Source of the DNA: Streptomyces phaeoluteigriseus
GTDB taxonomy: Bacteria > Actinomycetota > Actinomycetes > Streptomycetales > Streptomycetaceae
Assembly: GCF_001896135.2 (NCBI RefSeq)
Contig: NZ_MPOH02000019.1
Span: forward strand, 1,009,389-1,049,470
DNA: 40,082 nt
Reading direction: 5' to 3'
Within the stretch, counting starts at the first letter, position 1; each line of letters starts with the position of its first letter. The position numbers and the translations under genes are program-made. The notes under the pieces were generated by a model. The model saw only the letters and a list, made by a program, of their open reading frames with translations. It ran no database searches and was not told the origin of the DNA. Below are positions 25,249 to 32,689 of this stretch, one piece after another.

Positions 25249-26292
25249 TCAGTCGGCCAGCGCGAGGAACCGCCGTTGGTCTGCCAGGAACCCGTCCGCG
25301 AAGAGCGAGCGGGGAGAGAAGACCGCGGTGAGCGTGATACGCAGGTCCGACCGCTCGATGGCGTGCTTGACCAGCGAATGGGCGGCGTCCGGGTAGCGTT
25401 CGACCGTCAGCGCGCCGCCTGCGTCCAGCACCTCGCGGTAGACCCGCTCGGTGTCGGCGGTGTCCACGTTCATGTCATGGCCCGCGAGGATCAGCAACAC
25501 CGGTGTGCCGCGCAGGGAGCGCAGGTCCCGCGTGGCGTCCGCGGTGTGGTTCTTCGAGACGAAGTTCCAGCGCTCGGCGGTCATGCCGTCCGTGTCCCCG
25601 CGTACGGCCGTGACGTACTCCCCGAACGAGGCGTGGCGGCTCAGCAACCGTCGGACGGTGTCGCTCCTGGCCACCTCCGCCTTGGTACGGGCCGCCGATG
25701 CCCCGTCGGCCCGCAGCTCGGCGAGGAGGTTGTAGCGGCCCTGGCGGAGCCAGTTGACGGCGGGTGAGACAGCGATGACGAAGCTCACCGGTGTCCTGGC
25801 GGCGACCTTCGGCAGGACCCAGCCCGCCTGGCTCGCGCCCCAGAGGCCGATCCGGTCGCCGTCGATGCCCGGTCGGGTCCGCGCCCAGGCGATGGCGGCG
25901 GCTGCCTCGTCGGCCCGGTCGTCCATGGTCTGGTCGAGCCAGTCACCGGGTGCGCCGGCGACGCCGGGCTTGTCCCAGGAGAGGGAGGCGTACCCGGCCC
26001 TGGCGTTCGCCTCCCACAGGGGCCGGTAGCCGCCGTCATGGGTGGCGTCGACGGGACCGTCACCATGGAGGTACACGACCAGGCCGTGGTTCCCACGGCC
26101 GTCCTTGGGCGTGGCCAGTACGCCGTGGAGGGTGCGGCCACCGTGGCGGATCACAACCCGCTGCTCGTCCATGTCGTAGGTGTTCTGCCACAGCATCACA
26201 CCGACGGCACCGGTGGCCACGACGAGAAGGCCGACGAGCGACCACACGGCGACGCGGAGCCCCCGCCGCCGGCCCTGGTTCTTCGGACTCAT
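25249..26292 (-). CDS. Membrane-anchored alpha/beta hydrolase
   Basis: A 347-residue protein with an N-terminal signal anchor (about 13-33) and an exported alpha/beta hydrolase domain. Oxyanion segment VVYLHGDGP, nucleophile elbow WGASQAG (Ser154), acid region LLILAGHDMNVDT and the His in AAHSLVKHA. This resembles the dienelactone hydrolase/BAAT-like serine hydrolases. The ATG at 26292 has GAGGTGG upstream; the GTG at 26304 would overlap that site. It is divergent from the GNAT-PaaX operon across a region rich in dyads and iterons and may share its control. The substrate is unknown. Confidence 0.9.
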   Translation of the reverse strand: MSPKNQGRRRGLRVAVWSLVGLLVVATGAVGVMLWQNTYDMDEQRVVIRHGGRTLHGVLATPKDGRGNHGLVVYLHGDGPVDATHDGGYRPLWEANARAGYASLSWDKPGVAGAPGDWLDQTMDDRADEAAAAIAWARTRPGIDGDRIGLWGASQAGWVLPKVAARTPVSFVIAVSPAVNWLRQGRYNLLAELRADGASAARTKAEVARSDTVRRLLSRHASFGEYVTAVRGDTDGMTAERWNFVSKNHTADATRDLRSLRGTPVLLILAGHDMNVDTADTERVYREVLDAGGALTVERYPDAAHSLVKHAIERSDLRITLTAVFSPRSLFADGFLADQRRFLALAD

Positions 26293-26327
26293 GGACCCGA
26301 CCACCTCTGTCTCGATCCTGCGTGAGG

Positions 26328-26342
26328 AATGAATCTATCATT
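26328..26342. promoter_or_regulatory. Dyad operator candidate between hydrolase and GNAT-PaaX operon
   Basis: AATGA-N5-TCATT is a perfect dyad in a locally AT-rich patch (26325-26376). A second dyad overlaps it: CTATCA (26335-26340) and TGATAG (26365-26370). Position between two divergent starts suits an operator, possibly for the PaaX-type regulator encoded in the operon. No consensus promoter is certain. Confidence 0.5.
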
Positions 26343-26382
26343 TCACATACGACCGTCGAGATAGTGATAGTTTTTGGGGGGA

Positions 26383-26422
26383 GCCGACGTCAGCCGACGT
26401 GAGTCGACGTCAACCGACGCGG
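26383..26422. repeat. Four 10-bp iterons (consensus GCCGACGTCA)
   Basis: GCCGACGTCA, GCCGACGTGA, GTCGACGTCA and ACCGACGCGG follow one another without spacing. The 10-bp period places each copy on the same DNA face. They end 21 bases before the ATG at 26444, so they fall in the leader or promoter of the GNAT-PaaX operon and are good regulator-binding candidates. Confidence 0.6.
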
Positions 26423-26443
26423 CATCGAGAAGGGGGCACACAC

Positions 26444-27079
26444 ATGGCACCGGACGCGAGCGGCACCGGAACCGGACAGGTGGCTGTCCGGCGGGGCATT
26501 CCTGCCGGAGCCGAACGACGGGCGGCGGAACTGTACTGGGACGCCTTCGGCCGCAAACTCGGCCCCGCGCTGAACCCGCCGGAGAAGGCGGTGCCCTTCA
26601 TCGCCGCCCACCTGAACGCCGATCGAGCGGTGTGCGCGCTCCTCGACGGGCAGCTGATCGGCCTCGCCGGCTACCAGCTCGGCGGATCGGCCCTCACCGG
26701 TGGGTCGGCCGGCGCCGTCCGGCGAACGTACGGACATCTGCGAGGACTGCACCGACTCCTGCTCCTCGCCCTGTTCGAGCGCCGCCCGGCCCCAGGGCAA
26801 CTCGTCATGGACGGCATCGCCGTGGACCCCGGTGCCCGTGGCCGCGGTGTCGGGAGCCTGCTCATCGAGGAAGTGGCCGCCCTCGCTGCGGAGCAGGACT
26901 GCCGGGAGATCAGACTGGACGTGATCGACACCAACCCGCGCGCGAGAGCCCTGTACGAGCGGCGCGGCTTCGTCGCCGTACGCACGGAGCGGACCCCCTA
27001 CCTGCGCGCACTGCTGGGCTTCGGAGCGGTGACCACCATGCACCGACCCGTCGGAACGAGAGGAGCCAGGGACCTGTGA
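26444..27079 (+). CDS. GNAT family N-acetyltransferase, co-transcribed with PaaX-type regulator
   Basis: A 211-residue acetyltransferase with the acetyl-CoA motif DPGARGRGVGSLLIEEVAAL and the C-terminal signature LDVIDTNPRARALYERRGF. The first 20 residues are a flexible Gly/Thr leader; AGGGGG lies seven bases before the ATG. It overlaps the regulator gene by four bases (GTGA), so the two are translationally coupled and likely functionally linked, for example acetylation of a compound or protein sensed by the regulator. Substrate unknown. Confidence 0.92.
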   Translation: MAPDASGTGTGQVAVRRGIPAGAERRAAELYWDAFGRKLGPALNPPEKAVPFIAAHLNADRAVCALLDGQLIGLAGYQLGGSALTGGSAGAVRRTYGHLRGLHRLLLLALFERRPAPGQLVMDGIAVDPGARGRGVGSLLIEEVAALAAEQDCREIRLDVIDTNPRARALYERRGFVAVRTERTPYLRALLGFGAVTTMHRPVGTRGARDL

Positions 27080-27960
27080 GCATCGGTACGGACCACGTCG
27101 AGGTGCCCACCCGCATGCTCGTCCACGCGCTGATCCGGGAGGACGGCACCGTCCGCGCGGACGAGTTGTACACCGTCGGCAACATCCTCGGCATGAGCGA
27201 CCAGCAGGTACGCCTGTGCGTCAAACGGCTCGTGGCCGAAGGCCGGTTCACCCACGAGGGCCGAGGCCGCAAGGCGGAGCTGCGCGCGAGCGCGGACACC
27301 ACGCGCGCCCTCGCCCCCAACGCGGACTTCCTGCGGCACGCGTTCCGGCAGGACGCCGGGCTCGCGCCCTGGGACGGTGTCTGGCACCTGGCCGCGTTCG
27401 CGATGCCCGAATCGGCACGCACCGCCCGCGACTCCCTGCGCGAGACGCTCGTCCGGCTCGGCGGCAGTCCGCTCCAGAGCGGACTGTACGTCTGCGCCAA
27501 CCGGTGGGATCCGTACGTCGAAGAGGCGGCCCGCCGCCTCGGCGCCCACGGCGCGCTCACCCTCCTCACCACGACGGACCTGCGCAGGGGCGACACCGAC
27601 GAGCCTGCCGAACTCGCCCGCCTGCTGTGGCCACTGGACGAAATCGCCGACCGCTACCACCGCCTCGGCGACGTCGCCCGGCCCCGCCTCGCCCGGCTCA
27701 CCGACCGTGCCGGTCTCTCCCCGTCCGCGCTCCTCACCATCGCGGTCGAGTTGGCCGCCGAACTCACCCGCGCCATGGAGCCGGACCCGCTGCTGCCCCC
27801 GCAGCTCCTGCCCCGGCCCTGGCCCGGCACCCAGGCCCGGGAACTCGTCGCCCGGTGCTGGGCGGCCCTGCACGAACGGGACGAGGGCGAGCCCCGCCCG
27901 GCCCTCTTCCGCGTGTACGCCGACATCACCCGGGAGGCGGCGGGCCGGGCCGGACGCTGA
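27076..27960 (+). CDS. PaaX-family transcriptional regulator
   Basis: A 294-residue regulator. The N-terminal winged helix (ADELYTVGNILGMSDQQVRL, VKRLVAEGRFTHEGRGRKAE) is followed by the PaaX middle and C-terminal domains (WDGVWHLAAFAMPESARTAR, then RLGGSPLQSGLYVCANRWDP). PaaX proteins classically repress phenylacetate genes in response to phenylacetyl-CoA, but many actinobacterial homologues control other loci; no paa genes are present. GTG start inside the GNAT stop codon. It probably regulates its own operon through the iterons or dyads upstream of 26444. Confidence 0.85.
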   Translation: MSIGTDHVEVPTRMLVHALIREDGTVRADELYTVGNILGMSDQQVRLCVKRLVAEGRFTHEGRGRKAELRASADTTRALAPNADFLRHAFRQDAGLAPWDGVWHLAAFAMPESARTARDSLRETLVRLGGSPLQSGLYVCANRWDPYVEEAARRLGAHGALTLLTTTDLRRGDTDEPAELARLLWPLDEIADRYHRLGDVARPRLARLTDRAGLSPSALLTIAVELAAELTRAMEPDPLLPPQLLPRPWPGTQARELVARCWAALHERDEGEPRPALFRVYADITREAAGRAGR

Positions 27961-27980
27961 AGACGGAGCGTGCGGCCGGG

Positions 27981-28094
27981 TGCCGCCCGTGGGTCCGAGG
28001 GGCACAGGCCGCGATGCGGCGGCGGGTGGCGGCCCGATGCCGCCCGCGTGGGGCCGAGGGGCACAGGCCGCAATGCGGCGGCGGGTGGCGACCC
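27981..28094. repeat. 57-bp imperfect tandem duplication
   Basis: Two adjacent copies beginning TGCCGCCCG (27981 and 28038) share a nearly identical core, GAGGGGCACAGGCCGC then ATGCGGCGGCGGGTGG. Each copy contains a small GCCGC-N3-GCGGC hairpin. They directly follow the PaaX stop and may act as a tandem terminator. Confidence 0.75.
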
Positions 28095-28231
28095 CTGGGC
28101 GCGGCCGGCCGAGGGCCATGTCACCGTGTCGGACGAAGCGTCAGCTCGTGCCCGTGTCGCTCACTACCTGGCAGGGATGACACATCAAGCTGAGAGGACC
28201 GGCTTCTTCCCCCCACTCCTCGGAGGCTCCT

Positions 28232-28752
28232 TTGCCACGCACTCCTGCGCGCGCCCGGCTGTTCGGCGTCGGCGTGCTCACCGTCGCTTCCGCGATGCTC
28301 GCCGGCAGCGCCCTGGCCTTCACCGCCCAGGCGGCTCCCCGGCCCACGCCCGGGAGCACGCCGAAGAAGGACGCGACGGTGCTCGACTGGCTGGCCGTCA
28401 GGCACTCGGACAGCAGGCCGGAGCACGTACACGTCGGCGCCGACTGGACCGTCCACTCCTACCTGTACACCAACGACAAGGGCGGCCCGGCAAGAAGATC
28501 GGCGACGCCTCGGCGCGCTGCAGTGCCGTCGACGTGACACCCCGCGGGCATGTCGCCCTGTGCCATCGTGTGCTGCGCACCGACGACGGCAGCATCAGCC
28601 TGAGCGACGCCATCGACCGCTTCGGCCCCCTTCCGCACGGCGGCCTCTCGGCGGTCACCGGCGGCACCGGCAAGTACGTCGAGGCCGAGGGCGAGGCCGA
28701 GATCGTCATGCGCGGTGACATCGCCCGTTTCCGCGTCCTGCTGGACGACTGA
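28232..28752 (+). pseudogene. Secreted AOC-barrel-like protein, broken by one frameshift
   Basis: TTG start with GGAGG five bases upstream and a clear signal peptide (ARLFGVGVLTVASAMLAGSA to AFTAQA). The mature part is an allene oxide cyclase barrel-like/dirigent-like domain: VHVGADWTVHSYLYTNDKGG, then after a shift KIGDASARCSAVDVTPRGHV, LSAVTGGTGKYVEAEGEAEI and FRVLLDD. The frame breaks at 28484-28492, where a single missing G (GGCCCGGCAAG) would restore GGPGKKIGDA. Repaired length is about 173 residues, normal for the family. The enzymatic role in bacteria is unknown. Either a sequencing indel or very recent damage. Confidence 0.8.
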
Positions 28753-28763
28753 CCGTCCGCCCC

Positions 28764-28801
28764 GGCACCCGACTCCTCGTCAGGCACCCGACTCCTCGTC
28801 A
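28764..28801. repeat. 19-bp perfect tandem duplication
   Basis: GGCACCCGACTCCTCGTCA occurs twice without spacing (28764-28782 and 28783-28801), directly after the AOC-barrel gene. No dyad symmetry; it is probably a slippage duplication. Confidence 0.85.
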
Positions 28802-28860
28802 GGGCGTCCGCATCCGAGGTCGTGTCGACAGGAGCGGCTCACGGTCGGGCGCCGCGAACC

Positions 28861-28936
28861 GGGGGACCCCGTGGTGTTCGCGGTCGCCCCGACCGTGACG
28901 CCCGGCTTCGGCCGGGACGACGGCGTCCACCCCTAC
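28861..28936 (+). pseudogene. Decayed 3' fragment of a PPOX-family gene
   Basis: By hand alignment this 76-base stretch matches 37395-37470, near the 3' end of the PPOX-family gene at 36931, with about ten mismatches. Translated it reads DPVVFAVAPTVTPGFGRDDG, against DAVVFAVAPTVAYGFGRDNG in the intact gene. Nothing upstream continues the similarity. It is the remnant of a duplicated or independently acquired paralogue, sitting in the convergent gap between the AOC-barrel gene and the anti-sigma gene. Confidence 0.7.
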
Positions 28937-28978
28937 GCGGCGGGTGTTGCGCCCGGCCGGGCCTGTGGCGGGGCCGGA

Positions 28979-29683
28979 TCACGGGGCGGCGGGGCCACCG
29001 AAGTGCTGTTCGAGCAGCACCGCACCGTCCCGCGTGTACGCGGTGATCGTGTAGCCAGTGTCCGCCGTGGAGGCGTCGCGGAAGACGTAGTAGGCACCCC
29101 ATTGCGGATGGCCCGGCAGGGTCAGCACCGTGGCGGCCCAGCGGCGTCCGGAGTCGAGGCGGAGCTGGATCCTGGACGGGAGAGTCTTCGCCCGGAACGC
29201 TCCGAAGTACAGGATGTGCTGCCCGTCGACGCTTCTGCCCGAACTGAGGCTGTCGGGACGGATGTTGTCGCCGAGGGCCTTCTTGGCCCGCTCGACGGCC
29301 GCACTGATGTCGCCCGTGCCCACGACGTAGTTCTGCCGGCCGTCCGGGAGCAGGGCCATCCGGTGGCCGTGACCGATGTCCACGGCTTCGTAGGGGGACA
29401 CGGTCCGGGCGCCTTCGTCCTTCGTGGACGGCACGGGGCTGGGCGGAGCCGTGGACGGTGGTGGCGTGGCCGGCGGGGACGGGGTCGCCCTTCGGGCCAG
29501 GTCTGTCAGACCGAGGGTCGCCACCAGGCCGATCACCGCGGTGACCACACCGGCTGCGAGGGCCGTGCGGCGGCGGCGCGCGAAGCGGCCTCTGCGCAGC
29601 ACCTCGTCGACGGGAGCCGGGCCGGTGGGAAACGTGTCCGCCTCGTGGCGGAGGAGTTCGCCGAGTCGCAGGTCGTCGGTCAC
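28979..29683 (-). CDS. Membrane anti-sigma-like protein partnered with SigE-family sigma factor
   Basis: A 234-residue single-pass membrane protein. The cytoplasmic part (1-40; LGELLRHEADTFPTG, then RRGRFARRRR) has the look of a short anti-sigma segment; one membrane helix follows (about 41-63), then a Pro/Ser linker (PATPPPSTAPPSPVPS) and an extracytoplasmic sensor domain from about residue 90. That domain carries LLPDGRQNYVVGTGDISAAV and GQHILYFGAFRAKTLPSRIQ. The GTG start overlaps the sigma stop (GTGA), typical of sigma/anti-sigma pairs. No zinc-binding HxxxCxxC motif is seen. Its sensor domain is duplicated in the secreted protein at 30373. The regulon and stimulus are unknown. Confidence 0.82.
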   Translation of the reverse strand: MTDDLRLGELLRHEADTFPTGPAPVDEVLRRGRFARRRRTALAAGVVTAVIGLVATLGLTDLARRATPSPPATPPPSTAPPSPVPSTKDEGARTVSPYEAVDIGHGHRMALLPDGRQNYVVGTGDISAAVERAKKALGDNIRPDSLSSGRSVDGQHILYFGAFRAKTLPSRIQLRLDSGRRWAATVLTLPGHPQWGAYYVFRDASTADTGYTITAYTRDGAVLLEQHFGGPAAP

Positions 29684-30264
29684 GGCCGCTGTCCCCCTCG
29701 TGTGGCGCGGTCCGCCCCGGGCGTGGCCGCTTCGGACGTGGCCGCCTCGGACGTGGCCGCCTCGGACGTGACCACTTCGGACGTGACCACTTGTTCGCGG
29801 AGCTTCTTCAGCGCGCGGGCCGTATGACTGCGTACCGTACCGACGCCGGTGCCGAGCAGGCGTGCCACCTCGCTCTCGCTGCGGTCCTCCAGGTACCGCA
29901 GCACGACGACCGCTCGTTGTTTCGCCGGCAGCCGGGCGAGCGCGTCGAGCAGCGCGCTCCGCTCGGCGAACGCCTCGTTGCGGTCCGGAGCCGCGGGCTC
30001 CGGGAAACGCGTGGTCAGCCATTCGCGGACCTTCATCCGCCGCAGTCGGTCCGCGTTGGTGTTGATCATGATGCGCCATACGTAGGCGTCCGGGTCGTCC
30101 GTGCGCCGTACGCGTTCCCACTTCACGTAGGCCTTCGCCAGGGCGGCCTGGACGAGGTCCTCCGCGTCCTGGTGATGCCCTGTCAGGAGGTGGGCGGTGC
30201 GGAGCATGCGGGGCCAGCGGCTGACCATGAACGCCCGGAACTCCGCCTCCGTGCTCGTCTTCAA
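29680..30264 (-). CDS. SigE-family (ECF) RNA polymerase sigma factor
   Basis: A 194-residue extracytoplasmic-function sigma factor. Region 2 spans FRAFMVSRWPRMLRTAHLLT and HHQDAEDLVQAALAKAYVKW, and continues DPDAYVWRIMINTNADRLRR; region 4 spans ALLDALARLPAKQRAVVVLR and SESEVARLLGTGVGTVRSHT. This is the SigE-family type common in Streptomyces. TTG at 30264 is taken as start because GAGGA lies five bases upstream and the preceding frame is not domain sequence. An unusual C-terminal tail of TSEAA/TSEVV pentapeptides follows region 4. It is coupled by GTGA overlap to the membrane anti-sigma gene. Confidence 0.92.
   Translation of the reverse strand: MKTSTEAEFRAFMVSRWPRMLRTAHLLTGHHQDAEDLVQAALAKAYVKWERVRRTDDPDAYVWRIMINTNADRLRRMKVREWLTTRFPEPAAPDRNEAFAERSALLDALARLPAKQRAVVVLRYLEDRSESEVARLLGTGVGTVRSHTARALKKLREQVVTSEVVTSEAATSEAATSEAATPGADRATRGGQRP
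29726..29791. repeat. 15-bp in-frame tandem repeat in the sigma factor 3' end
   Basis: On the plus strand units of the form TCGGACGTGGCCGCC and TTCGGACGTGACCAC recur about four times, encoding TSEAA/TSEVV pentapeptides on the minus strand. The units are in frame and almost identical, so slippage could lengthen or shorten the tail without breaking the reading frame or the overlap with the anti-sigma gene. Confidence 0.85.
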
Positions 30265-30306
30265 TCGAGTCCTCGTGTTCTGCCGCCCCACGGTGCGTGT
30301 CCCGCC

Positions 30307-30337
30307 GTCGTGCCCCGTCCCCTGTGCGGGGCACGAC
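30307..30337 (-). terminator. Intrinsic terminator between the secreted paralogue and the sigma operon
   Basis: GTCGTGCCCCG (30307-30317) and CGGGGCACGAC (30327-30337) form a perfect 11-bp stem with a 9-base loop, beginning 36 bases past the stop of the minus-strand gene at 30373. It should separate that gene from the sigma/anti-sigma operon, whose promoter must then lie within 30265-30306 or inside the hairpin region. Confidence 0.82.
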
Positions 30338-30372
30338 AGCGGGACATCACCACCGGATGGGCGCAACGGTCG

Positions 30373-31008
30373 TCAGCGGCTTGCGGGCGCGGGCTCGTAC
30401 GCCAGGTCGGCGAGCACCGAGCCGTCCGCGTCGTACGCCGTGACCTCGACCGTCTCCTGCGGGCGGCCCGCTCCGGCGGCGTCGTAGTAGTACGTCCCCC
30501 AGCCCGGCGTACCGGGAAGCCTCAGCATGCCTGCCTCCACCTCGGCGCCCGTGCCGATGCGCAGAGTGATGCGCGTCGGCACGGTGTCCGTGCGGAAGGC
30601 ACCGGTGAACAGCACGTCATCACCGTCGACGCCCATCCCACCACTGATGCTGTTGGCCCGGATGCTGTCGCCGGCGAGGGTCCTGGCCCGCTCGACGGCC
30701 TCCTCGTAGTCGTCCCAGGCCACCACGTAGTTCTGCCTGCCCTCGGGCAGGAGCCCCATCTTCGCGCCCTGGCCTATCTCGACCGGTTCGTACGGCCGCA
30801 CGACCCGCGGACCGGTGGCATCGGTAGCGGCCCGCCGCGGCACGTGGACGCCCGCCGCCTCCGTGCCTGCCGTTGCCCGCCGGTCTCCGGCGTCCGTGGC
30901 GTCGGCCTTGGCGGGAGGCGTCAGGCCTCCCACGGCGAGAGCCGTGCCGGCCCCTCCCGCCAGCGCCATCGCCACAACTCCCGCTACTACGAGCGTCTTC
31001 GACTTCAT
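30373..31008 (-). CDS. Secreted paralogue of the anti-sigma sensor domain
   Basis: A 211-residue secreted protein. Residues 1-26 are a signal peptide (MKSKTLVVAGVVAMALAGGA to ALA), a charged linker follows, and from about residue 68 the domain is clearly homologous to the extracytoplasmic part of the anti-sigma protein at 28979. Shared landmarks are RPYEPVEIGQGAKMGLLPEG / SPYEAVDIGHGHRMALLPDG, GRQNYVV, TGAFRTDTVPTRITLR / FGAFRAKTLPSRIQLR and GWGTYYYDAA / QWGAYYVFRD. It has no membrane anchor. GGAGGAAGC precedes the ATG. A terminator separates it from the sigma operon, yet the location and homology suggest that it competes for, or works with, the same ligand or partner as the anti-sigma. Confidence 0.9.
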   Translation of the reverse strand: MKSKTLVVAGVVAMALAGGAGTALAVGGLTPPAKADATDAGDRRATAGTEAAGVHVPRRAATDATGPRVVRPYEPVEIGQGAKMGLLPEGRQNYVVAWDDYEEAVERARTLAGDSIRANSISGGMGVDGDDVLFTGAFRTDTVPTRITLRIGTGAEVEAGMLRLPGTPGWGTYYYDAAGAGRPQETVEVTAYDADGSVLADLAYEPAPASR

Positions 31009-31287
31009 GCTTCCTCCGGGTGATCCGTCGATCGGTGATCGGATTCACGTGTCAGACGGCAGGCGGCCCGCGCATCTATGTCACAACACGGCGATTTTCT
31101 GCCGGACTTCCTGAGGTCACCGCCGACCGAAGGGCTCGGCGGGCGCCTGCCCCAGGGGTGGAGCACCCGCGGCGGGCGCGTCCGCACAGGCGTGAACCCG
31201 CCGCAATGCTCGGACCCTGCGGGAAACGGGCTGCGATCGTAGTCACTGCTGCGGCGTGCGGAACGCCCGACGATCGAAGGAGTCAAG

Positions 31288-32085
31288 GTGACATCTCCAG
31301 CCGCCTCTGTCGAATCGATGGAGCAACTCGCCACGGTCTGGCGGCACATGGTGCTCGACCGGAACAGGGATGCCGATGTCCGCGACCTTCCGGGGATCGC
31401 GGTTCGCTGGGCCGACTGCCGCTTCGCCTTCTGGAACTGCGTCACCTTGACCGATGTGGGAGCGGACGCGGACCTCCTGGAACGGCGCCTGGCCGAGGCG
31501 GCGGACATCATGCGTGCGAAGAAGTACCCGGGGTTTCTGTGGGTCTTCGAGGACCTCGTCGACGCGGAGGCTCGCGCGGGCGTCACCGCGGCGGCCGAGC
31601 GAGCGGGTCTGAGCTACGCCTTCCCCGGCACCGGCATGGCCGGGGACATGCTGCCCGTCCCCGCGCCGACCCATCCGGACCTCACGTTCGTCCGTGTCAG
31701 CACCGACGAGCAACTGCGCGCCTACGCGGACCTCAACTCCCGCGCCTACGGCTTCCCCCTGGAGGACGGTCGCGACGGACTCGCCGGTTCCACACTGTGG
31801 AAGCGGGAGGTACACGCCTACCTCGGTCTGCGGGACGGTGTCCCGGTGACGTGCGCCGGGGCGGTGGAGGCCGACGGCCGCCTCTTCGTCGTACTCGTCG
31901 CGACGGACCCCGAGTGGGAGCGCAGGGGCTATGGCGAAGCCGTGACGCGCAAGGCCCTCCACGAGGGCGCCCGTGCCACCGGCCTGACGCGCGCCACCCT
32001 GCACGCGACCGTCGCAGGCGCTCCCGTGTACCCGCGTATCGGCTTCGAACCGAACTCGCCTCTGCACTTCTACGGCCTGCGGTAG
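31288..32085 (+). CDS. GNAT family acetyltransferase (two-domain)
   Basis: A 265-residue protein. The C-terminal half is a GNAT domain: VHAYLGLRDGVPVTCAGAVE, the acetyl-CoA loop DPEWERRGYGEAVTRKAL and the end PVYPRIGFEPNSPLHFYGLR. The N-terminal 130 residues form a degenerate GNAT-like half (RWADCRFAFWNCVTLTDVGA), as in fused or double GNAT proteins. GTG at 31288 has AAGGAG six bases upstream. It is divergent from the secreted anti-sigma paralogue over a 279-base promoter region (31009-31287) in which GATC-containing short repeats occur near 31019-31042; no other gene is seen there. Substrate unknown. Confidence 0.88.
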   Translation: MTSPAASVESMEQLATVWRHMVLDRNRDADVRDLPGIAVRWADCRFAFWNCVTLTDVGADADLLERRLAEAADIMRAKKYPGFLWVFEDLVDAEARAGVTAAAERAGLSYAFPGTGMAGDMLPVPAPTHPDLTFVRVSTDEQLRAYADLNSRAYGFPLEDGRDGLAGSTLWKREVHAYLGLRDGVPVTCAGAVEADGRLFVVLVATDPEWERRGYGEAVTRKALHEGARATGLTRATLHATVAGAPVYPRIGFEPNSPLHFYGLR

Positions 32086-32205
32086 CCGAGCCGCGGACCC
32101 GGGCCGGGAGCGTGGACGTCCGAACGCGCCCGCGCGCACGGTCAGCGTTCACCCACCGCCTGCGGTGGCCGTGGGGGAGCGCCGGCACACACCGGTCCGG
32201 CAGAC

Positions 32206-32661
32206 GTGCAGGGAAGAGTCCTGAGCGTGAATCCCGATCGTGTGATGCTGCGCGGCCTGATCGACGCCTCACCGGCGATCAGGACCCGGCCGGGCCGGGT
32301 CAGGCCGCAGGCGGCGATCCACGCGGCGGAATCAAGGCTGGGCCCGCTGCCGGCGTCGTGGCGCTGGTGTCCTCGCCGACTACGGCGAGGGCACGGTCGA
32401 CCGGTCGACGGCGCCGACATCGCGACGGTCCTGCCGTCCGCCCAGGTCGGCGCCGTCGAGGATCTGACCGGACGGCGCGACGGGGACCGGCTGAACTTCT
32501 ACGACGAGGGCGACGGGGACAGCCAACGACACGCACGAGTGCGCCGGTACGCGCCGCGGTGGACGCTCGTCGGCGACGACAGCGGGGGCAGTGGCCTGTT
32601 CATGCGCCCCCACACGGCACCGGCAACAGCTGACGCGCCGACGGACGCCTACATGTCGTAG
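32206..32661 (+). pseudogene. SMI1/KNR4 (SUKH) family gene, decayed by frameshifts
   Basis: The middle and end read like an actinobacterial SMI1/KNR4 family protein: RVRPQAAIHAAESRLGPLPA, LPSAQVGAVEDLTGRRDGDR and LNFYDEGDGDS. Between about 32350 and 32400 the expected segment (W-LADYGEGTVDR) is found only in another frame, and the frame returns afterwards, so at least two indels have occurred. The C-terminal part is degenerate as well. SUKH proteins are often immunity proteins against contact-dependent or secreted toxins; no toxin gene is adjacent. I call it a decayed orphan immunity-type gene. Confidence 0.6.
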
Positions 32662-32689
32662 GCCCGTCGACGGGGACGGGCCAGCCTCA

